Below, piece after piece: positions 17,937 through 25,268 of a stretch of DNA of 64,000 nt. The stretch spans positions 620,001 through 684,000 of the forward strand of contig NZ_JAPIVO010000004.1 of NCBI RefSeq assembly GCF_026239655.1. The letters are read 5' to 3'. The translations under genes were made by a program, and so were the position numbers. Below the pieces are notes generated by a model. That model saw only the letters and a list, made by a program, of their open reading frames with translations, had not been told where the DNA came from and did no database searches. The stretch comes from Pedobacter sp. MR2016-24. Its GTDB lineage: Bacteria > Bacteroidota > Bacteroidia > Sphingobacteriales > Sphingobacteriaceae. Numbering within the stretch: the stretch's first letter is position 1; each line of letters begins with the position of its first letter.

Positions 17937-17944
17937 CAAAGATG
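17937..17944 (-). promoter_or_regulatory. -7-like element for the SDR gene
   Basis: CATCTTTG on the minus strand matches TAnnTTTG at seven of eight positions. No TTTG element exists at the right distance upstream, as expected for a promoter that needs an activator. The implied start of transcription is about 17 bases before the SDR ATG. Confidence 0.4.
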
Positions 17945-17989
17945 CACCTGCGCGACGAACTGGATCTTATGATAAGTCATTAAATACAC

Positions 17990-18003
17990 TTGATAAAGAT
18001 CAA
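17990..18003. promoter_or_regulatory. FNR-type box TTGAT-N4-ATCAA
   Basis: TTGATAAAGATCAA is an exact match to the FNR consensus of Proteobacteria. It lies just after the stop of a Crp/Fnr-family gene and upstream of the SDR gene. Its centre is about 63 bases before the transcription start implied by the -7-like element at 17937, near the class I activator distance. Confidence 0.6.
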
Positions 18004-18004
18004 T

Positions 18005-18592
18005 TTATTTTAAGGAGTTCTTCCTGATCCGACTCAAGGTTTCAGGGGTTAAACCCAGGTAGGAAGCAATTAAATTTTGCGGGAACCGCTGTATAAAGTG
18101 CGGATAATCGTTAACGAGTTCTTGAAAGCGTTCTTCGCCAGTTTGACTGATGGAAGACTGCATTCTTTTCTGGGCAGCTATGGTATAATTTTGACTAAGC
18201 ACGTTTTGCATCGCTGAAAAGGCAGGAATGGGCTTTATGAATTCCTCTACCAGGCTGTGGGTTATCTGTAATATCTCCATATCCTCCAGCGCTTCTATGT
18301 TAAAGCGGCTTGGTGTCAATTTGTAAAAACTTTCAAAATCGGCCAGCCACCAGTTTTCTACACTTAATTTTAATATATGGTCATGTCCTTTTTCATCTAC
18401 CGTAAACGTCTTTGCAGCCCCTTTCACTATGAATCCAGTATATTTACATACATCCCCTTCCTGCAAAAAGTATTGTCGCCTCCGGATTTTTTTGGGTTTG
18501 AAATGCGTAATAAATACTTGCTGATCATCTGCTGAAAGCGTTTTGCCGGAAAGCTTTTGAACGTAATCGAACAGTGCTTGATAGTTATGCAT
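18005..18592 (-). CDS. Crp/Fnr family transcriptional regulator with FNR-like helix
   Basis: A 195-residue regulator with an N-terminal cyclic nucleotide-binding-type beta roll (residues about 20 to 120, with YFLQEGDVCKYTGFIVKG) and a short C-terminal HTH. There are no N-terminal cysteines for an iron-sulfur cluster, so oxygen sensing as in FNR is unlikely. The recognition helix reads LGLTPETLSRIRK. FNR of E. coli has LGLTVETISRLL here, and the contact residues Glu, Ser and Arg are the same; CRP's Arg 180 equivalent is Pro. An FNR-type box lies directly downstream in front of the SDR gene. A minus-strand TATTTTTG (18618 to 18625) is its likely -7 element. Confidence 0.92.
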   Translation of the reverse strand: MHNYQALFDYVQKLSGKTLSADDQQVFITHFKPKKIRRRQYFLQEGDVCKYTGFIVKGAAKTFTVDEKGHDHILKLSVENWWLADFESFYKLTPSRFNIEALEDMEILQITHSLVEEFIKPIPAFSAMQNVLSQNYTIAAQKRMQSSISQTGEERFQELVNDYPHFIQRFPQNLIASYLGLTPETLSRIRKNSLK

Positions 18593-18909
18593 TTTTAAGG
18601 TTCTTAAGTAGAATCTTCAAAAATAAAACTTTCAACTTATTTTTGCCGCTTTTTTAGCTATTGAAACTTGTTCTTATTCAGTTGTGGAAAAAACAGTTGA
18701 TCAAAGCGTTGAAATTTCGCGCGCTCCGCTCGTAGGTTGGATATTCTCAGGTCATATTTAGTACCGTCCGAGGGGGAAAGGCTTCATTTAATAATTTCCA
18801 AGATTGCGGAAACCTCCATTTTGAACGCAACATAGACTATTTTATAAAGTCCATTAACTGATTGAGTCTTTATTTATAATTTCAATTCAAAAATGAATAA
18901 TTCCAGACC
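18593..18909. other. intergenic region upstream of the Crp/Fnr gene
   Basis: About 317 bases. On the minus strand TATTTTTG at 18618 to 18625 matches the TAnnTTTG element and would start transcription some 20 bases before the Crp/Fnr ATG. A short GC-rich patch (near 18718 to 18735) stands out from the AT-rich surroundings. No gene, repeat or terminator of note was seen. Confidence 0.5.
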
Positions 18910-19704
18910 TTATTCTTCCTGTTTTATAGAATTTGGTAACATCAATAAAAATGGTAAAGCTTTTGAATAATCCAAATCAGGATATTCTAAACCTAAAACC
19001 CTGATATTATTGTAGTAGGTCTCATGTTGCATATAGTAGTATTTCTCGGATTGGATAAACCAGGCTTTATACCCTAGTTTCTGTGCCAGAAACCATTTTT
19101 CGAACAAACGGGCACTTCTTCCATTTCCATCATTCCAGGGATGAATCTTTACAAATACAAGATGGAGTAAACTGGCAAAGAAGAAAGTTTCTGAAATAGT
19201 CAATTCAGTATCCAGCAATATTTCCAGATCGGCGTATAGTTTATCCATTAAGAATGGTACGTCAAAAGGTGTTGCTGCTACATATTCAATCCGTCCATCT
19301 TTAGTGGTAACAAACATATTCTGATTCCGAAACTGGCCCAGCCAATTGTTAGATACAATATGTTTTGCTAAAAGGGTATGCATCTCTGCAAAGCTTTCTT
19401 TTCCTGGTCTGTTTTCTGAAGCAAATTGATATGCCAGGTACAGATCATCAATTTTACGGGTATAATCAGGTTGAAATTCAATATGAAAACGCTTGTGCTT
19501 GATATAAGAATCCAATTCTATGGTTTCGCCTTCAATTTTACTGGAATACACCGAGGCTACTGAAGTGTAGAAGCTGAATTCGGTGGTAGAAAGTTCAGCA
19601 TCTTCTAATTGGTTAAATGCAATTGATAAGGACTCGTCGAAAACAACCATTTTATATTGCTCAAGCAGATCCTGGGGTACTATTTGTAAATCTATTTCAG
19701 CCAT
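18910..19704 (-). CDS. class II Fic family protein (putative AMPylase)
   Basis: A 264-residue Fic-domain protein predicted to transfer AMP, or another nucleotide part, to a protein hydroxyl. The Fic core is KIHPWNDGNGRSARLFE with the catalytic His 188, matching HPFx(D/E)GNGRxxR. The N-terminal SSKIEGE (residues 54 to 60) fits the (S/T)xxxE(G/N) inhibitory motif, so the inhibitory helix is built in, as in class II Fic proteins. No separate antitoxin gene is adjacent. It lies alone between the Crp/Fnr gene and tRNA-Ser. Such proteins are often carried as accessory genes; the target is unknown. Confidence 0.92.
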   Translation of the reverse strand: MAEIDLQIVPQDLLEQYKMVVFDESLSIAFNQLEDAELSTTEFSFYTSVASVYSSKIEGETIELDSYIKHKRFHIEFQPDYTRKIDDLYLAYQFASENRPGKESFAEMHTLLAKHIVSNNWLGQFRNQNMFVTTKDGRIEYVAATPFDVPFLMDKLYADLEILLDTELTISETFFFASLLHLVFVKIHPWNDGNGRSARLFEKWFLAQKLGYKAWFIQSEKYYYMQHETYYNNIRVLGLEYPDLDYSKALPFLLMLPNSIKQEE

Positions 19705-19733
19705 TGTTCCCTTTGTAAATTACAAGATAAACA

Positions 19734-19768
19734 AAAAAGCCTGCTAATCGTATGATTGCAGGCTTTTT
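19734..19768 (-). terminator. Rho-independent terminator after tRNA-Ser
   Basis: Arms AAAAAGCCTGC (19734 to 19744) and GCAGGCTTTTT (19758 to 19768) form an 11-bp stem with a 13-base loop, and the A/T ends give a U tract in both directions. It lies 11 bases beyond the 3' end of the tRNA. Confidence 0.85.
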
Positions 19769-19778
19769 GTCAATTCAG

Positions 19779-19865
19779 CGGAGGAAGAGGGATTCGAACC
19801 CTCGGTACCGTTGCCAGTACGACAGTTTAGCAAACTGTTCCTTTCGGCCACTCAGGCATCCCTCC
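19779..19865 (-). tRNA. tRNA-Ser (anticodon GCU)
   Basis: An 87-base class II tRNA. The acceptor stem GGAGGGA pairs with TTCCTCC (one G-U), with G73 as expected for serine. The anticodon arm CAGTTTGCTAAACTG carries GCU, which reads AGC/AGU. A long variable arm (GTACTGGCAACGGTAC) and the T arm GAGGGTTCGAATCCCTC follow. CCA is not encoded. A terminator follows directly. Confidence 0.97.
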
Positions 19866-19936
19866 GTTATTTCAAATTGTTACCCGTTTTTCGGGATTGC
19901 AAATATAGTAATTCAATCTTATTTGCAAAATAAAAT

Positions 19937-22015
19937 TTACACACTTTGTAAGTAATCTATGCGCACATGATAGATGCTCATAAGCATTGTCTTGAAAATC
20001 AGTTTGATAGTTTCTAAATCTTTTAACGTTAAATCGCAATTATCTAATTGATTTTGTTCCAATTTATAGTTAATGATGCGTTCAACCAGGTCATTTATGT
20101 TTTGAGCATCCGGATTTTTGATACTTCTTGAGGCTGCTTCTACTGAATCTGCGAGCATTAATACACCTGTTTCCTTAGAAAATGGAATAGGACCAGGATA
20201 ACGGAAGATGTTTTCGTCTACAAATTTCTCCGGTGAGTTTTTTAAGAAGGACTGGTAGAAAAAGTCTACGCGGGTATTCCCATGGTGTGTTCTGATGAAG
20301 TCGATCACACTTTCGGGTAACTGATGTCTCCTGGTAATTTCAATGCCCTTATGAACGTGTTTAATGATAATCTGTGCACTCTGCTCGTAAGGCAGTTTAT
20401 CATGCGGACTCAGCGACGTATTCTGATTCTCGATAAAATACTGTGGGTTCTCGATCTTGCCAATATCATGGTAAAGCGCGCCGGCTCTCACCAGCAATGA
20501 ATTCCCACCAATCTTAAAGATCGCAGCTTCGGCAAGATTGGCTACCTGCAGTGAATGCTGGAAGGTTCCGGGAGCCTTGAAGGCAAGCTCTCTGAGCAGT
20601 TTATTATTGGTATTGGTTAGTTCAATCAGTGCCACATCAGAAGTGATTCCAAATACCCTTTCAAATGCATAGATCAGCGGATAAGCAAGTAATGACAGCA
20701 GTACACTGATCGTAAATGGTACAAAATTCATCCACTCAATTTCTTTAAACGAACCTTCGCGTAACAAGCCTATACCTAAGAAACAGATAAAATAGGCAGT
20801 TAATATAAACAAGGCAGAAAGGAGCAATTGTTCTCTTTTAACCAGGTTCCTGATACTGTAGATGGCTACCATCCCTGCAGATGTCTGATAGAACACAAAT
20901 TCAAAACTGTTGGGTACAAAAAAACCGGCAATTAAAATTACCAGTAAATGCAGGTATAGGGCCAGCCTGGTATCAAATAAGATCCTGATGATAATAGGAA
21001 CGATACAGAAGGGGATATAATAAAGACTTGGCAGGTTCAGTTTGATGGCCCAGGTTAAAGTGAGCAGCATCATGGTAATCACAATCAGTAACAGGGATAA
21101 TTGTCGGTTATCGGCAAAGATATCCTTTCTGAACATGTAGAGGAAGACCATAAGCAGACTCAGGATAAAACCCACCAATAAAATCTGCCCTAAATAAACC
21201 AGTTTACTGTCGCCTATCGTTTTTGTCTGCGCCTCATAAGTCTCTTTGAACGACTGTAGCTTTTGATAAACCTCATCGTCAATCATATTATTTCGGGCAA
21301 TAATCAGCTCACCTTTCTGCACCATACCGCGTGTGGTAGAAAGGCTGCTGATCGTATTATTCTGCACTATGGCAGTCATTTTCTCATCAAAAACAATGTT
21401 AGGCTGTAAATGATCTTCCACCAGGTTCATCACCACTTCTTTTACTTTCAGGTTGGTGGAGGTAAAGGTCGTATTGAAGAAATCCAGTGCAGACTGTACA
21501 GTATATACATCCTGTGTACTGATCGTTTTGGAAATGTTATTGTTTAATAAGGAGATGTCGTAGAACTTTTTATCTTTCTGATGTTTTGGATCCAGTGCGA
21601 TAATTCCTTTTTCGTATATCAGTTTCAGCAATCGCAGCGAGTTGTTTCTCGTCTGCAGTTTTTCATCCTCAGGGAAATTGTTACCTCTCCATTTAACGTC
21701 AAATTCATTCAGATAAGCTTCTTCGATATTACTGTATAACTCGGCATCATACCGGTAGATAGGCAATACGTTCTCCAGGGCTTCTGCTTTATCGGTGCTA
21801 ACCTGTGGATTGGTTTTTAAGATGGCAAAACTGAAAGGCGAAACGAGATCTTTACTTAGCCATACTTTTCCCTTCTGAAACTCATACCTGAAGCGGGGCT
21901 GCTTAGGTAAAAACAGGGTAATGATAAATACGGTGAGGAGCATCATAATATATTTGATATTAGATGAATACTTCCTGTAAAGTATTTTATGAGAGTTCTT
22001 ATTGATTTTAGCCAA
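19937..22015 (-). CDS. 7TMR-HDED HD-domain phosphohydrolase, PgpH-like c-di-AMP phosphodiesterase
   Basis: A 692-residue membrane protein of the PgpH type. The N-terminal helix (IMMLLTVFIITLFL) anchors an extracytoplasmic 7TMR-HDED domain of about 240 residues. Seven transmembrane helices follow at about residues 270 to 470, then a cytosolic HD domain with the metal motif GALYHDIGKIENPQYFIENQ and later histidines (IIIKHVHKGIEITRRH and FIRTHHGNT). Known PgpH proteins degrade cyclic di-AMP to pApA; Bacteroidota use c-di-AMP in potassium and osmotic control, which fits the presence of Kup and antiporter genes in the same window, although these are not neighbours. It runs divergently from the NtrC-type regulator. 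Confidence 0.92.
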   Translation of the reverse strand: MAKINKNSHKILYRKYSSNIKYIMMLLTVFIITLFLPKQPRFRYEFQKGKVWLSKDLVSPFSFAILKTNPQVSTDKAEALENVLPIYRYDAELYSNIEEAYLNEFDVKWRGNNFPEDEKLQTRNNSLRLLKLIYEKGIIALDPKHQKDKKFYDISLLNNNISKTISTQDVYTVQSALDFFNTTFTSTNLKVKEVVMNLVEDHLQPNIVFDEKMTAIVQNNTISSLSTTRGMVQKGELIIARNNMIDDEVYQKLQSFKETYEAQTKTIGDSKLVYLGQILLVGFILSLLMVFLYMFRKDIFADNRQLSLLLIVITMMLLTLTWAIKLNLPSLYYIPFCIVPIIIRILFDTRLALYLHLLVILIAGFFVPNSFEFVFYQTSAGMVAIYSIRNLVKREQLLLSALFILTAYFICFLGIGLLREGSFKEIEWMNFVPFTISVLLSLLAYPLIYAFERVFGITSDVALIELTNTNNKLLRELAFKAPGTFQHSLQVANLAEAAIFKIGGNSLLVRAGALYHDIGKIENPQYFIENQNTSLSPHDKLPYEQSAQIIIKHVHKGIEITRRHQLPESVIDFIRTHHGNTRVDFFYQSFLKNSPEKFVDENIFRYPGPIPFSKETGVLMLADSVEAASRSIKNPDAQNINDLVERIINYKLEQNQLDNCDLTLKDLETIKLIFKTMLMSIYHVRIDYLQSV

Positions 22016-22221
22016 AATAATGAAGATTGATATTATTCAAGGATAATTTTTACAGACGGACTGGCTCAAATAACAGCAGCAAGCCATCAATAATGGTAAA
22101 AGTACGCAATATCACAAAGAAACGGGAGCGATTTGTTTAATTCACCTTCAGCACATAAATATTGTTTAACAATTTTAAATGTATCTCTGTCTTTATTTTT
22201 AATTTTAGCCAAAATTTAACC

Positions 22222-23553
22222 ATGCAGCAAAGTGTCCTGATAATAGATGATGAGAAAAAATTATGCAGCCTGCTGGCGAGAATAATTGAACTGGAGGGAT
22301 TCACTGTTTTTCAGGCGAATACAGGCAAAGAAGGCCTGAAGACCCTTGCTGCACAGGATATTTTTGTCGTGATCAGTGATGTAAAACTCCCGGACGTAAA
22401 CGGGGTAGAGCTGGTGAAAGAGATCAAACAGCTCAAACCTTATGTGGAAGTGATCAACCTGACCGCTTTCGGAACAATTCAGGATGGTGTCAAAGCGATG
22501 AGGAATGGCGCGTTCGATTATATTACGAAGGGTGATGATAATGATAAGATTATTCCATTGGTGTATAAGGCAATGGATAAGGCTGTTTTACAATACCGTG
22601 TGTATGAGCTGGAAAGCAAAATCCAGAAGCAATATGATTTTACGGCTATCTTGGGAGAGTCTAAGGCTATCTTGCAATCGGTAGACCTGGCCCGGAAGGT
22701 GGCACCTACAGATACCACGGTGCTTTTACTGGGGGAAACGGGAACGGGTAAAGAAGTTTTTGCGCAGGCAATCCATTATGAAAGTCTGCGTAAGTCGAAA
22801 CCTTTTGTAGCATTAAATTGCAGCGGCTTTAACCCTGATCTGTTGGAAAGCGAGTTATTTGGTTATAAACAAGGAGCATTTACAGGCGCGCAGAAAGATA
22901 AAAAAGGACTGATGCAGGAAGCAAATGAAGGGACACTTTTTCTGGATGAAATTGGGGAGATGAACCTTGACCTGCAGGCAAAATTACTTAGGGTGCTGGA
23001 AAATCAGACTTTCATTAAGGTCGGGGATACCCAGAAAACCAAAGTAAATGTGCGGATTGTGGCTGCAACGAACCGCGACCTGCAAAAGGAAGCCGAAGAA
23101 GGACGTTTCAGGCTGGACCTGTTTTACCGTTTGTCTGTTTTTTCTATTGAACTTCCTTCTTTAAATGAGCGCAAGGCGGATATCCTGCTGATCGCTAAAC
23201 ATTATCTGAAGCAATTTGCGAATAAGGTGAATAAGCCGGCCATGACGATGGATGCAGAATTTATCTCCCTTTTACAGCAGCACAGCTGGAAGGGGAATAT
23301 CAGGGAGCTCAAAAATGTCATTGAAAGGGTAGTGATACTGGCAGACGGAAACGTATTGAATGCAGCTTTGCTTCCTTATGAATTTCATCAGGATATGCGG
23401 GCGGGCGACAATATGAAGATGGAAACTGTAGAGCGAATGCATATCATAAAAGTATTAAAGTATACGGGTAACAATAAGACAGAAACATCCAGGTTACTGG
23501 GAATAGGACTGACCACTTTATACCGTAAACTGGAAGAATATCATATCTCTTAA
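22222..23553 (+). CDS. NtrC-type sigma-54-dependent response regulator
   Basis: A 443-residue activator. The start at 22222 (MQQSVLIIDDEKKL) begins exactly at the receiver domain and is preferred over an ATG 60 bases upstream that would add an AT-rich tail. The receiver has D9/D10, phosphoacceptor D53 (VVISDVKLPD) and Lys 103. The AAA+ domain has Walker A GETGTGKE (171 to 178), GAFTGA (218 to 223), LFLDEIGEM and WKGNIRELKNVIERV. The C-terminal Fis-type HTH ends NKTETSRLLGIGLTTLYRKL. No kinase gene is adjacent. The molybdenum oxidoreductase operon begins 99 bases downstream in the same direction, but no -24/-12 element was recognised there. Confidence 0.93.
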   Translation: MQQSVLIIDDEKKLCSLLARIIELEGFTVFQANTGKEGLKTLAAQDIFVVISDVKLPDVNGVELVKEIKQLKPYVEVINLTAFGTIQDGVKAMRNGAFDYITKGDDNDKIIPLVYKAMDKAVLQYRVYELESKIQKQYDFTAILGESKAILQSVDLARKVAPTDTTVLLLGETGTGKEVFAQAIHYESLRKSKPFVALNCSGFNPDLLESELFGYKQGAFTGAQKDKKGLMQEANEGTLFLDEIGEMNLDLQAKLLRVLENQTFIKVGDTQKTKVNVRIVAATNRDLQKEAEEGRFRLDLFYRLSVFSIELPSLNERKADILLIAKHYLKQFANKVNKPAMTMDAEFISLLQQHSWKGNIRELKNVIERVVILADGNVLNAALLPYEFHQDMRAGDNMKMETVERMHIIKVLKYTGNNKTETSRLLGIGLTTLYRKLEEYHIS

Positions 23554-23593
23554 ATTGGACTGATTCTATACTAGGTTTTTGAACCTTTGAAGG

Positions 23594-23627
23594 CGCCTAA
23601 TTTCAAACAAAAGCCCGAAATTAGGTG
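23594..23627 (+). other. leader hairpin before the molybdoenzyme operon
   Basis: CGCCTAATTTC (23594 to 23604) and GAAATTAGGTG (23617 to 23627) pair over 11 positions with one G-U. No T run follows, so a simple terminator for the regulator gene is unlikely. It lies 25 bases before the first structural gene and may affect mRNA stability or translation. Confidence 0.45.
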
Positions 23628-23652
23628 TTAGAAAAGCGATATTCAAGAATTT

Positions 23653-24282
23653 ATGATAGAAAATAAGTCACAGGAAGAGCAGGGGATAAAGGGGAATTCG
23701 CGTCGCGATTTCTTAAAGAAATCTTCTGTAATTACAGCTATAGCACTTACGCCTGCAGCAGCTGTAAAGGCATCTGACCTTAAGTTGGACGAGAGATTCT
23801 CGGATGCATTAGAGCAGCAGTCGCTCAGCATTGAAATTAATGGTCAGCAACATGAGCTGAAAGTCGAGCCCAGACTTACATTACTTGATTTATTAAGGGA
23901 GCGCTTAAAACTGACGGGTACCAAAAAAGGTTGCGATCAGGGTCAGTGTGGTGCCTGCACGGTACATATTGACGGGGTAAGGACTAATTCCTGCCTTACG
24001 CTTGCCATCATGCATGATGGCGCCAAAATCACTACCATTGAGGGCTTGTCAAATGGAACCCGGTTGCATCCGATGCAGGAAGCTTTCATCAAACATGATG
24101 GTTTTCAATGTGGTTACTGTACACCAGGACAAATCATGTCTGCCGTAGCCTGCATCAATGAAGGACATGCCAATTCAGAAACTGAAATCAGGGAGTTTAT
24201 GAGCGGCAATATCTGCCGATGCGGTGCTTATGCCAATATTGTAAACGCTATTCAGGAAGTTAAAGCAGGAGGAAAAATATGA
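23653..24282 (+). CDS. paoA: aldehyde oxidoreductase, 2Fe-2S subunit with Tat signal
   Basis: Iron-sulfur subunit of a xanthine oxidase-family aldehyde oxidoreductase, 209 residues. The N terminus has a twin-arginine signal (NSRRDFLKKSS, with the arginines at 17 and 18, then a hydrophobic stretch to PAAAVKA), so the folded complex is exported by Tat. The plant-type 2Fe-2S site is GCDQGQCGACTVHIDG with its fourth cysteine in NSCLTLA. The second site is QCGYCTPGQIMS plus NICRCGAY. The layout matches PaoA (YagT) of E. coli. Its stop overlaps the next start in ATGA. The whole complex is expected in the periplasm, oxidising aldehydes and passing electrons on. The symbol is by analogy. Confidence 0.9.
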   Translation: MIENKSQEEQGIKGNSRRDFLKKSSVITAIALTPAAAVKASDLKLDERFSDALEQQSLSIEINGQQHELKVEPRLTLLDLLRERLKLTGTKKGCDQGQCGACTVHIDGVRTNSCLTLAIMHDGAKITTIEGLSNGTRLHPMQEAFIKHDGFQCGYCTPGQIMSAVACINEGHANSETEIREFMSGNICRCGAYANIVNAIQEVKAGGKI

Positions 24283-25265
24283 ACAATTTCCAGTATACGA
24301 GAGTAAAGAGTCCTGCAACAGCTATTACAGAGCTGTCAAAGAATCCTGCAGCTAAATTGCTGGCAGGCGGAACAAACCTGATCGACCTGATGAAATACGG
24401 CGTCATGTCGCCAGACAAACTGGTAGATATTAACCGTCTCGAATTCAGCGATATCAAAAGAGGACAAGGAACATTACATATAGGTTCAATGGTGAGAAAT
24501 AGTGTGGCAGCTGCGGATGCGACAGTGCTGGAGTATCAGCCATTGTTATCACAGGCCATGTTAGCGGGTGCTTCTGCCCAGTTAAGGAACAAGGCTTCTA
24601 TGGGCGGCAATTTATTGCAGCGTACCAGGTGTCCGTATTTTTATGACATCACCGCGGACTGTAACAAAAGAGCGCCCGGAACAGGATGCAGTGCACTGGA
24701 AGGTTTCAACCGCATGCATGCGATATTTGGTGCAAGCTCTTCTTGTATCGCTGTGAATCCGAGTGATATGAATGTAGCCCTGGTGGCGCTTGATGCCGTA
24801 GTACAGGTATCGGGTCCAAAAGGCAACAGAAGTATCATGATGGCAGATTTCCACCGCTTACCGGGAACGCATCCTGAACTGGACAGCACGCTGGATAAAA
24901 AAGAAATCATCACAGGAATCGTCATTCCTGATAATGCCTTTGCGAAGCATACAACTTATCTGAAAGTGCGGGACCGTGCCTCTTATGCTTTTGCATTGAT
25001 CTCTGTAGCGGCGGCACTGGAGATGGACGGTTCAACGATTAAGGATTTGCGATTAGCAATGGGCGGTGTGGCACATAAACCATGGCGACTAACGGAGGCG
25101 GAGAACTTTTTGAAAGGTAAAACGGCTTCTGTAGCAAATTTCAAACTAGCTGCGGAATTAGCAATGAAAGGGGCTAAATCTTATGGTCATAATGACTTTA
25201 AGCTCAAACTAGCGCCAAACTCAATTATCCAGGCATTAAAAACAGCTTCAGGCGTAAAAGCATAA
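24279..25265 (+). CDS. paoB: aldehyde oxidoreductase, FAD subunit
   Basis: FAD-binding subunit, 328 residues, of the molybdenum oxidoreductase. The FAD domain shows KLLAGGTNLIDLMKYG (residues about 27 to 42) and ASAQLRNKASMGGNLLQRTRCPYF. The cysteines around RTRCPYFYD and NKRAPGTGCSA are those that in PaoB/YagS hold an extra 4Fe-4S cluster, so this subunit likely carries one. The C-terminal domain (MGGVAHKPWRLTEAE) is typical. It overlaps the small-subunit gene by four bases and has no signal of its own; export would depend on the Tat signal of the partner. It is followed by the large subunit after three bases. Confidence 0.9.
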   Translation: MNNFQYTRVKSPATAITELSKNPAAKLLAGGTNLIDLMKYGVMSPDKLVDINRLEFSDIKRGQGTLHIGSMVRNSVAAADATVLEYQPLLSQAMLAGASAQLRNKASMGGNLLQRTRCPYFYDITADCNKRAPGTGCSALEGFNRMHAIFGASSSCIAVNPSDMNVALVALDAVVQVSGPKGNRSIMMADFHRLPGTHPELDSTLDKKEIITGIVIPDNAFAKHTTYLKVRDRASYAFALISVAAALEMDGSTIKDLRLAMGGVAHKPWRLTEAENFLKGKTASVANFKLAAELAMKGAKSYGHNDFKLKLAPNSIIQALKTASGVKA

Positions 25266-25268
25266 ATT

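Noticed and set aside
23594..23627. Considered a molybdenum cofactor riboswitch before the oxidoreductase operon
   Set aside because: Only a single 11-bp hairpin is seen, without the conserved multi-helix structure of the Moco RNA, and it is too short.
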